This document shows positions 56,657-64,000 of a DNA stretch of 64,000 bases, piece by piece. Source of the DNA: Perca fluviatilis (Eukaryota > Chordata > Actinopteri > Perciformes > Percidae); the NCBI RefSeq assembly GCF_010015445.1, contig NC_053119.1:29126383-29190382 (forward strand), in the 5' to 3' direction. The notes beneath the pieces were generated by a model, which worked only from the letters and a program-made list of their open reading frames with translations, was not told the origin of the DNA and made no database searches. The stretch's first letter is position 1. Each line of letters opens with the position of its first letter. The position numbers were made by a program, and so were the translations under genes.

Positions 56657-57293
56657 GGGTACAAACGAAGGTAAATGTCTCTGTTATTCTTTATATTTTT
56701 ACCTCTTCCTCATATGTGCACCCAAAATTTCTGTCTCTCCAAAGTTAATCCTGACATTGAAAGACCACAGGCAGGAGTCTTTCTTTGATAAGTTGTCAGA
56801 TGAAGCATTGAATATTTGTGAGCAGTGTGATTCTGCAACAACGTCAGTGGCGAAACGTCAGAAAATGCTGAGCTCTAGACTCAGTGGCTACTGCACACTA
56901 AGCACTGTTGGTCAGAGGGAGGTAGAACATGACAGAGATATGTTTCGCACACCATTTTTCTATCCTGTAATTGACAGCATGCTCAATGAGTTGAACAGAT
57001 GTTTCTCCAATACCAACTGTGAGCTCATGAGAAGCATACAGTCTCTCAGCCCCCAGAGTGATGCCTTTTTAAAGGAGAGCAATGTTTTTTCATTTGGCCG
57101 TTTGTATAATGCAGACATTGATGATTTAGGGCATGAGCTCCATCAAGCTGTCGGCGCTCGGGCCCTAATTAATGAAGTTACTGGTGGTGCTGTACAGTCC
57201 ATTTTTAAATCCGCACTTCAACACTCTCAAGTGTGGAGTCTGCAGAAGACGCTCAACCATCATTCAAAACCCATTTATCATATACTATCTTAA

Positions 57294-57611
57294 TCACATT
57301 AAGAATATTGTTTTTTTCCAGCCCCCACACCTAATCTTACTGTGTAATAAGAGTAAAAAAAGGGAGAACAGTCAAGTATGTTATTTTCATACATTACTGT
57401 CTATACTGTACATACTGTATATTATGTTATTATTGTTTTTCGTACATAAAAACTTCCATGGCTGTGCAAAAACTTACTTGAAAAAGGTAGTTTCTGGGGA
57501 AATAGGTGGGACAAATTATTGATACGACGATATATCCCCTTTATTTCCGTGATGCATAATTGATACACTTACGTCAAGTATCACAAGCCTAGCACTCAAT
57601 CAACATTTCAC
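57294..57611. other. Noncoding interval after the hAT gene
   Basis: AT-rich with no ORF of note. It ends in AAGTATCACAAGCCTAG before the LINE fragment. Confidence 0.5.
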
Positions 57612-57850
57612 TTCACTTCCATCTGGCCAAAGATACAGGACTCTCAAATGGAGAAATCGTCTCAGTTTTGTCCCCACTGCATAGCAGCTCTCAACAATCT
57701 GCCTCGCCGACACTGGGATGGTAAATGCATTTATTGAGATTTTGTGTACTGATTTTATTTGTATGTGGCTATGTATATATGTATATGTTGCTGTGTGAAG
57801 TCTATGGGTACTGACTGTGGAAACAAATATCCCTCCGGGACAATACATCT
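57612..57850 (+). pseudogene. LINE reverse transcriptase C-terminal fragment
   Basis: In one frame the sequence reads TSLPSGQRYRTLKWRNRL then SFVPTA. This matches the characteristic ending of several fish LINE proteins (SGRRYRT...R...SFVPxAI). The 3' part ends CTCCGGGACAATACATCTAA. It is short and 5' truncated. Confidence 0.6.
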
Positions 57851-57869
57851 AAATCTAAGAAGGTGGCAG

Positions 57870-58066
57870 AGCCACGGTCTTTATATAAGTCAAAAGGCAG
57901 GGAACGCTGTGGATGTGTATACCTCAACGCAGAAGGTCCAGGGTTCGAGTCTGACCTGAGACGATTTCCTGTATGTCTTCTCCCTATCTCTCCCCTTTCA
58001 TATATCTGCTCTTTCCATTAAAGGCTGAAATGCCCCAAAAAAGTCTTATAAAAAAAAAAAAAAAAG
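57870..58066 (+). repeat. tRNA-derived SINE fragment with poly(A)
   Basis: GGTCCAGGGTTCGAGTCTGA looks like an RNA polymerase III box B (GGTTCGAGTC). It is followed by CCTGTATGTCTTCTCCCTAT, TTAAAGGCTGAAATGCCCCA and an A-rich tail. This is a common fish SINE layout. The box A half is degraded. Confidence 0.7.
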
Positions 58067-58069
58067 AGG

Positions 58070-58272
58070 CAGGGAACACTAGTTTCTACTACATAGATGA
58101 AACAAACACAATCGACAAACAACACGTGGTATGTAAAACCTGTCGAGCTCAACTAAAATACACAGGGAATGAAACAAATATTCATAGCCACATCGTCCCA
58201 CATCACCCTGAACTTTCAGAGACACCAGCTAGCAGAAACGTAGGGAAACCAACCGACAATAATACCATGAAT
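58070..58272 (+). pseudogene. BED zinc-finger fragment (ZBED-type hAT transposase)
   Basis: The frame reads HVVCKTCRAQLKYTGNETNI then HSHIVPHHPEL. It has the Cys-x2-Cys...His-x4-5-His spacing of a BED finger, as at the N-terminus of ZBED-type hAT transposases. It starts after the SINE poly(A) and stops where a LINE tail begins. Confidence 0.7.
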
Positions 58273-58273
58273 G

Positions 58274-58333
58274 AATATCAATTCAATTTATAGTGTCAAA
58301 TCATAACAGAAGTTATCTCAGGACACTTCATAT
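58274..58333 (+). repeat. LINE 3' end, left part
   Basis: TCAATTCAATTTATAGTGTC and AGTTATCTCAGGACACTTCA resemble a very common fish LINE tail. The tail continues after the hAT at 61219 (TATATAGAGCAGGTCTAGAC). Confidence 0.7.
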
Positions 58334-59456
58334 TAGGGATCAACCAATTATCGGCCTGGCCGATTATCAGGGCCGATATTTGAAAATTTATAGATTTCAA
58401 CGGGCTGATTGCTTGGCCTGTGGTGTTGCTGCTTGTAGAATTTATCAAAACCAAAGTGTACCCCAAAATGACTTACAGAAGGACCCTGAACCACTTAATA
58501 TGCAACTCCACTGTATAGCCTACTATCTATTGACTTAGTGTAGGCTACGTCTACATCAGAGGAAGAGAAAGTGCGATACGGTGCCGGTGCGTTCGAGCAC
58601 CCAAGGAAAATACCAGTATCCCAGAGCAACAATACGTGTGCCAGACTGCCAGTAGGCTACATTTATTTAAAATTAAACACTGCAATTGGTGCTAAGTGGA
58701 GCATCTGTCATAATGTGATTGGTTATGTCGCTGTCAGTCCCCTGCTCCATATCCTATCCACCAATCACAGCGTCTCTTGGATGAAAACGCCTCCATCCCC
58801 CCCACAGTGCGTGCATGTGCGTTAGGTAATCAGAGTGAGAATTAAATGGACAGATTTGTTATTAAAAAAGCAAACCTAATGATGCAAGTGCATCAACGAC
58901 ATCCACCACCAGTGCAGCGAGTTCTTAATTTCCCACGAAGCTGATCGCGGTTGATACCCCAGAATCGGTTACTGCGCACTAGATACAGAGCACCGCGAGT
59001 GGCCGGTCGTTGTGCTCCGTCATGTCAGCGGTAGTTGGTGGTCAGTTAAACTTCTCATCTCCAATCCTATCTGTATTTGTGAGAAGTGGCGCTGTCCTGA
59101 GTTGAAACTTTACGGCTTTATTATCGAGTAAATAGTGTGTTTGTATCGGTCGCTGTCCGTTTCCTAAGGTTCTGAAATGCAAACATTTTTTGACTACTTT
59201 TTTTTTAAAGGGCATGCGCCCGTGAGCACCCATGGAGGAAAACCTAAATCGGCGCCTATGGAGGAAGACATTGTGCTTCTATATTTACCTGACAGAGAAC
59301 ATTGCAGAATCAGAATGTAATCACAAAATATCACAATTAAAATGTGGAGTAATCAGACATTAGTGTCATGGACTCATGGCAGTGCGCTACCCACCCTGCC
59401 CGTTATGAGAGCTAAACAGCACATATCTGCGATGATCATCAACCACCAGAACCGGA

Positions 59457-59487
<31 letters not shown>

Positions 59488-59527
59488 AAGAGAGAGAGAG
59501 AGAGAGAGAGATCTGTTGTCGGATCAT

Positions 59528-60050
59528 TACAGGTGCTCTAAGTGATGTGACGCGTTTTTTAGGCTACAAAATTTTTTGTCACATACATCAAACATCTCCT
59601 CACTATCCTCTAGCTGCCTGTCCCCTGAACACACTGTAAAAAAACGCGGTCTCTGTAGACAGCTTAGGCTCCACAAAAGCCAACAAAAACAAACTGCGCC
59701 AACCTGCCCCACGAACCATAACAAACAGTCTTCCAGCCAATAACCGACAAGAAGGAGTTGGTTGAGTCATGAATATGCACTTTGGTAGTAGCCTACGTGC
59801 TAACGCTGCTGCAGTGATGGCTCAACCAGCTCCTTCTTGTCGGTTATTGGCTGGAACACTGTTTGTTATGTTTCGTGATGCAGGTTGCCGCAGTTTGTTT
59901 TTGTTGCCGTTTGTGGAGCCTGGGCTGTCTACAGAGACTGCAGTGTGTTCAGGGGACAGGCAGCTAGCGGATAGTGAGGAGATGTTTGCTGTATGTGACA
60001 AAAAATGTTGTAGCCTAAAAAATGCATCACATCACTTAGAGCACCTTTAA
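59528..60050. repeat. Foldback element with ~230-bp arms (AGGTGCTCTAAGTGATGTGA)
   Basis: The left arm, 59528-59760, and the right arm, 59815-60050, are inverse copies. Both contain TTTTTTAGGCTACAA, CTGTCTACAGAG and TCGGTTATTGGCTGGAA words. TTTAA lies at the right end; the left end reads TTACAGG, so TTAA is degraded. Both frames carrying GDRQL(A/E)DSEEMF come from the arms and are not evidence of a gene. Confidence 0.85.
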
Positions 60051-60540
60051 GGAATTTAACATTTCAGCAGAGGTGTTCAATTCCATGCAGGTTTAGTGGC
60101 TTGACGGATAACGGTGAAGTAGGGGATTTGATTTGCGGTGGGTATTTTGGCGACTTAATTAACCCGACCCAGGGTGAGTCTGATGAAATCTGATGTAGGC
60201 TATCTGTCCGGTTCAGCTCTGAGATTGTCTTGCATTGCACAGCGCTCTGAAGGAATAATCTCAGAGATTAAGCTACGTTATGTTCTGCTAGGTCACAGCA
60301 ATGTAATAAAATAGCAGGAAAAGAGTCAGAGGCGCTGATGTGCAGGTAACTTTCTCCCCCAAACAGGGACACACACAGATACATCTCGCTTTATCACGCT
60401 CTGTCTGCACTTGTTGTAGCTGGTTGTGCTTTGCATGTGTGGGATTCTGAAACGTCCTTAAATTTGGGAATTGTCGTTTGTTTATTCAAAGACAGTCCAA
60501 AGTAGTGCTACCTTGCACACATTTTTGCTGCCAAAGCTCC

Positions 60541-60824
60541 GCTGCTCTCTCTCTCTCTCTGCTCCTGCTCACTAGTCACTCAGTGTGAGAGGGGGAGTGG
60601 CCAGCAGCTAGAGTGGCAAAAGCCAACGTGTGCTTCTTTTACCTATATATTTAACGATATCTTTTGCATTTCTTATCTAAACAACGTCAAACTTGGCACT
60701 GCACTTAATAATGCCCATAGCAAGACACCTGTCAAGTTTGAAATCCATCGGACTAACGGTTCGAGAGATATGCGCTTAACACCCAGACAGACAGACAGAC
60801 GGACAGACAGACGTTCCTGCAATT

Positions 60825-60858
<34 letters not shown>

Positions 60859-60870
60859 TGATAGATATAT
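60541..60870. repeat. (CT)n, (CAGA)n and (GATA)n tracts in a dispersed repeat
   Basis: A CT run lies at 60546-60560 and CAGACAGACAGAC at 60784-60812, followed by a GATA run at 60828-60858. The preceding CCTGTCAAGTTTGAAATCCA and GGTTCGAGAGATATG phrases look like part of a common fish repeat. Confidence 0.6.
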
Positions 60871-61218
60871 GTATCTGCCTTTTATTTTACTGATAACCAA
60901 TAAAGTTAACTAAATACAATAAAGTGTGCTACTTTGGCTCCCCTACAGCTCTGTAAGCAGTCTGCAACACTTTGTTTTAAGTTTTTTTGACTGTGTATTA
61001 TGTTTAAAGTTTCAGTTTTATTAAATAATAGCTTGAAGCATTTAAACAAACTTTTGTGTTGGAGTTTGTAACATTTCAAAATGTTAATTTTGACTTAAAG
61101 ATTACAATTTTTACTGTAAATGCAAACTGTATTGGTTCCAAATATCGGTTATCGGTTTCATTAACTACTAAATCAGTACGGGTTTTGGCCTGGAAAAAAC
61201 AGTAACGGTAGACCCCTA

Positions 61219-61623
61219 CTTTATATAGAGCAGGTCTAGACCACACTTTAATTTAGCAAGAATGAGTTTTCGGATCATGTTACTCTCATTATCAACAAAC
61301 AGGAATCACCTAACCCTTTATACAGAACCAACCTGCAACTCAAACTACAAGGAATGGAGGTTCGGTGTGTTCTAGCTCAAGTTTTGCTCCAAGACACGCT
61401 AATGCAGTGGGGCCCAACCAGCCGATCGCGATGTACTAGTCGATTGTTGGATGCTTACTGTAACCCTGGGTTGAACCTGAAGTTACCTCGTTAACGCCAA
61501 ATCTTGCTTCGTAGTACAGGCTTCTTGGAAGCAGGCCTCAATGCACTGTGTAGATTGGCTAATGATAAAGGTGGGCGGGCATAGAGCAGGTTGTTTACAT
61601 CATACTGATTCAAGATCAGTTTT
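61219..61623. repeat. LINE 3' end, right part, and flank
   Basis: TATATAGAGCAGGTCTAGAC continues the tail interrupted at 58333. Near 61413 the phrase GTGGGGCCCAACCAGCCGAT resembles a further hAT end. Nothing coding is present. Confidence 0.5.
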
Positions 61624-62349
61624 GTAAAGGTCCAATGTGTAGGAATTTCTCCCATCTAGCGTTGAGATCATATATCACAGTCACTCGCCACGCAGTTCAA
61701 AGTACGTATTGCAGCTACGGTAGCCTTCAGGCTTCAAAAAGCGAAGGTGTACGAAACGGCGTCTATCAGCCGTGGTTGTTGGAGTGCATGCGGAGTGTGG
61801 CGCGGATGCGCGCTTCACACCACAAGCGGGCACGCACGCCACCCGACGGAAAGATCGAGAGAGAAGAAAAGGAGACTGCAGCGGTCCAGAGGATAATTAA
61901 CTAGTCGGGATTTGCTCCAATGTTCACTCTTTTTTTCTGATGACGCCAGTCTCTTGCTCTTTTCAATATCAGTTGTCTTATTCTGGGCGAAGAAGAAGAC
62001 TCCTGTTCCTGAAATTTGGATTTTGAATACATGTGGTCCTCCATGTTTCCTTCTTCAAACTTGCTGGGGCCGGGAAGGGACGATACCCATTAGCAGCAGC
62101 TGTGAGTCGAAAACGCGAAAGGCTGAGCAGTATAGCCTGTATCCCTTACAGGCTAACATATTTCAAGATGGCGCATGAATATGGAGCGTCTAACCCAGTT
62201 CATGCAAGTGCAAATGTAAAATTTCAAAACCAATAGGAATACTTGGAATTGATGGTGGTGGTCAATATTCATAAAAAAGGACACGTTTGTGAAGGGCAAT
62301 ACAGATTTTGATAATGAACACCTACAAATGTTACACACTGGACCTTTAA
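61624..62349. mobile_element. TTAA-type MITE (AAAGGTCCAATGTGTAGGA)
   Basis: The left end GTAAAGGTCCAATGTGTAGG is matched in inverse by TTACACACTGGACCTTTAA. The right target is TTAA and the left is degraded to GTAA. There is no transposase; the frames inside (61635-61904, 61912-62178) lack family resemblance. Confidence 0.75.
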
Positions 62350-62455
62350 GAACGAGTTAAGATTAAAAGAGTGGAATTAATTTGTAACAGATTCCCGGTC
62401 AGATTGGGTTGTATCAGCGAGTAAAAGTGTGAAGAAAAGTTGGTGTTTGCAAAAA

Positions 62456-63187
62456 ATGGACAGCAACCAAAAGCCCAGCGGGGCTGCCAAGAGAAAAAAA
62501 AATAAAAAATAAAAAAAAAAGGAAGAGAAAGAAGCTGCTGCTATTAAAAATGTCTCGCGAATAAATAGCTTTTTTAAAAGAGCCAAGAATGATGAAGAGG
62601 AGGACATCGAGGCGCTAACCACCGTTAGCTTGGAAGAATCGCTGCCCTCTAACAGCTACGCTCAACCTCAGCTAACGGTAGCTAACATTAACTTTAGCGA
62701 AGTTGTTGTGGAAAAAGACAGAGATGAGGCCGGTCATCATCAGCAAACAGAACAAGGTAATGACACCTCAGGTACCATCATTTCTGAAGACCCTGCACTA
62801 TGGGGATTGCAGAGAGCGTCCAGGAGGAAATCATACTCAGAGAGATATTAGCCTTTCAGAATCGGGTGGCTAAATATCCAGCATCTCGGAGGGGGAACGA
62901 GGCTCGCGGCGGAAAGACAAACTCTCTCACCAACGAGGCACTGACCCGTCACCTTCACAACGGTGAAACTGTGCCACGGGAGTGGATTATATATTCACCG
63001 TCCACCGGAGGCATTTTTTGCTTTGCTTGTAAAGTGTTATCAACACACAGCAGCGCATTTGTTGTCGGGTTTAGTGACTGGAAACATCCAGAGAGAATAG
63101 CGGAACACAAAATGAGTGGTGAACACAGAAAATGCATGCTTTCACTTACACGTCGCAGTAAACATCTGGACAGACGCGTAACTATCG
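62456..63187 (+). pseudogene. ZMYM1-like hAT transposase, N-terminal exon of a second copy
   Basis: The start MDSNQKPSGAAKRKK (62456) is followed by an A-rich slip and frameshifts. The acidic part is VVVEKDRDEAGHH...EDPALWG. The open segment from 62800 reads AFQNRVAKYPASRRGNEARG, LTRHLHNGETVPREWIIYSP and TGGIFCFACKVL. GFSDWKHPERIAEHKMSGEH then RKCML complete the TTF-type zinc finger (Cys-x2-Cys...His). It ends before GTAAGC (GT at 63188), a splice donor. No downstream exons follow in this orientation because the inverted 53.3-kb segment begins at about 63365. Confidence 0.75.
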
Positions 63188-63364
63188 GTAAGCAGGGAAC
63201 GCGGTTGCTTACCGGCCCAGACGAATCAGGGACCCGCGTGATTGGAAGATATTGATTGACAGCCAGGGCCCCCTATTGCATTTTCATTACTCGCGACAAT
63301 CCCAGGAGTCCCACGTGTAGCCACTGACCAAGCGGGAGTGAGAATTTATTTCCTTGTTGCTGAT

Positions 63365-63720
63365 ATGAAAACGAGACCGTTCTCTTAATAGAGAGCCGAA
63401 GTCACACCCCTTCCGGTAGACCTCATGGGACCTTAACTCAGAAAAAATATGAACGGTAGTGAACAGGGAGAAGCAAATTATTTTTTGATCCCGTTTGAAT
63501 TGAGCCAGTGATTACAAATATGATTTTCGTCAATTTAAAAAAAAAAAAAGTTCAACTGAAGAAAGTCTCAGTAAGCTGTAGGTTTGTCGTGGTACCACTT
63601 AGTTTTGTGGGAAACCGCTCAGTGAACTATATCTCCCGTCTCACACAATCTACCTCACCTAGCTTGATGCTCGGCTTGCTCACTAGCTAGCTAGCTTAGC
63701 TCTGTTCCACAACACACGTA
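63365..63720 (-). repeat. Inverted segment, right copy
   Basis: AGACCTCATGGGACCTTAA, TTTTTTGATCCCGTTTGAAT and GATTACAAATATGA are followed by ACTAGCTAGCTAGCTTAGCT and TTCCACAACACACGT. These are the reverse complement of 53326-53690. A poly(A) tract at 63537-63549 is specific to this copy. Confidence 0.8.
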
Positions 63721-63939
63721 TTGTTATCTTACCTGATGTGTTTTATCCAGTGAAGTGTTTTCAGCAGATAAACAAAAGAACAAGCAAGATCCTCTGCTCA
63801 TTAGAGTAACGTTACATCCCCAGTACGATACACACAGACATCGTAGCTTCAACGAGACGTCAGACATTAGACATTGAAGTGTGTAGTCTTTCTAATTACG
63901 TATTTTCACAGTATTATACTTCCACAGTTTAACAATAAA

Positions 63940-64000
63940 CTGAGACTTTCTTTGGTTGAAAAATAATGTTTTAAATTCACGAACATCATATTTGTAATCC
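63940..64000 (+). repeat. Partial third copy of the 53.5-kb segment, direct orientation
   Basis: AAACTGAGACTTTCTTTGGT and ATCATATTTGTAATCC match 53479-53535 in the same orientation. The window ends inside it, so its extent is unknown. Confidence 0.6.

Larger units (their letters stand above)
54057..57293 (+). pseudogene. ZMYM1-like hAT transposase, broken
   Basis: The start MKRGRDIVSFFATANKK (54057) follows an acceptor-like TTCTTCTAATAG. After a gap, 54605-54845 reads KYDVPVQPNLNIFPTT, then NWYTTHPWLEYSVMMDSTYF and YACRHF...GFRNWKKA. That is the TTF-type zinc-finger region of this family. A repeat at 54848-55690 splits it. The frame resumes as TMRDAGFSVHAKSERHKCAM and DKEHPKHVQENRAYIKTVGE. 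Next come FSIMADETKDISKKEQRSFT (first catalytic Asp region), MYDDAAVMSGKHSGVQARIK and CCSAHCLNLVLVDVVKSVPE. The C-terminal part (56740-57293) has QKMLSSRLSGYCTLSTVGQR and the RDMFRTPFFYPVIDSMLNEL region. Several stops, frameshifts and a second insertion (56296-56655) inactivate it. The hAT dimerisation region is missing. Confidence 0.8.
58334..61218. mobile_element. Non-autonomous hAT, 2.9 kb, inside a LINE tail
   Basis: It begins TAGGGATCAACCAATTATCG and ends ACGGTAGACCCCTA. An 8-base duplication with one mismatch flanks it, CTTCATAT (58326-58333) and CTTTATAT (61219-61226). Removing it rejoins the LINE tail phrase ...GACACTT-TATATAGAGCAGG. There is no transposase. It contains a foldback element and CAGA/GATA microsatellites. 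Confidence 0.8.

Noticed and set aside
57920..57965. A functional tRNA gene at the box B-like GGTTCGAGTC
   Set aside because: No cloverleaf arms or box A in the expected position; followed by a SINE body and poly(A).
59769..60050. 93-codon ORF with GDRQLADSEEMF
   Set aside because: The same peptide arises from the opposite arm on the other strand; it is the foldback element, not a gene.

Overview
The window looks like vertebrate nuclear DNA from a ray-finned (teleost) fish. The evidence is long CA/GT, GATA and GA microsatellites, many elements with hAT-style 8-base target-site duplications (TSDs), a full-length RTE (Rex3/BovB-like) LINE with a GATG tail, L2/CR1-type reverse transcriptase pieces, a tRNA-derived SINE, and transposase families (PHIS/ISL2EU, CACTA with DUF4218-like domains, piggyBac, MULE, ZMYM1-like hAT) that are abundant in fish. 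Species cannot be determined. No bacterial gene layout, CRISPR array, rRNA or functional tRNA was seen. Almost everything recognisable is transposon-derived. The one possible exception is a short coding exon split between 35.76 and 50.33 kb.

Layout. 1-4.4 kb: noncoding DNA with small MITE-like repeats. 4.4-10.7 kb: a decayed CACTA-like (TNP2/DUF4218) transposase and a companion small ORF, with a 3.0-kb Harbinger-like element at 7370-10405. 10.7-26.6 kb: a second CACTA-like transposase (zinc finger + transposase + SAM-like exon) broken into three pieces. A 9.3-kb hAT composite (12471-21784) and a 0.9-kb hAT (21892-22820) separate the pieces. The 9.3-kb composite contains tandem repeats, a 787-bp element with identical 98-bp inverted termini, and a 7.05-kb element (14656-21707) with ~1.1-kb terminal inverted repeats (TIRs) and an ATTGAC duplication. 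That element in turn holds a full-length RTE LINE (16217-19546).

26.6-35.7 kb: two copies of a hAT MITE, a CA array, then an ISL2EU-type element (28719-34733). It has an AT dinucleotide at each end, a DDE transposase on + and a SWIM/YqaJ-like gene on -. A hAT has broken the first gene and an L2-type LINE the second.

35.8-50.1 kb: a 14.3-kb MULE with a 9-bp TSD (CATCGTGAA) and long TIRs built from ~170-bp tandem units. On the minus strand it encodes a MULE transposase with a SWIM finger, a Ulp1-like cysteine protease and a PHD-like finger. It carries four later insertions: two hATs, a MITE and a nearly intact piggyBac whose one end has expanded into a 61-bp minisatellite. Removing the MULE and one TSD copy restores an open 76-codon frame ending at a splice donor, so the MULE seems to have landed in a coding exon.

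50.3-64 kb: two long CA arrays, another TIR element, a broken ZMYM1-like hAT transposase, LINE ends, a SINE, a BED-finger fragment, a 2.9-kb non-autonomous hAT inside a LINE tail, and a second hAT N-terminal exon. Two ~370-bp segments at 53.3 and 63.4 kb form an inverted pair. The TSDs allow the relative order of most insertions to be read directly.
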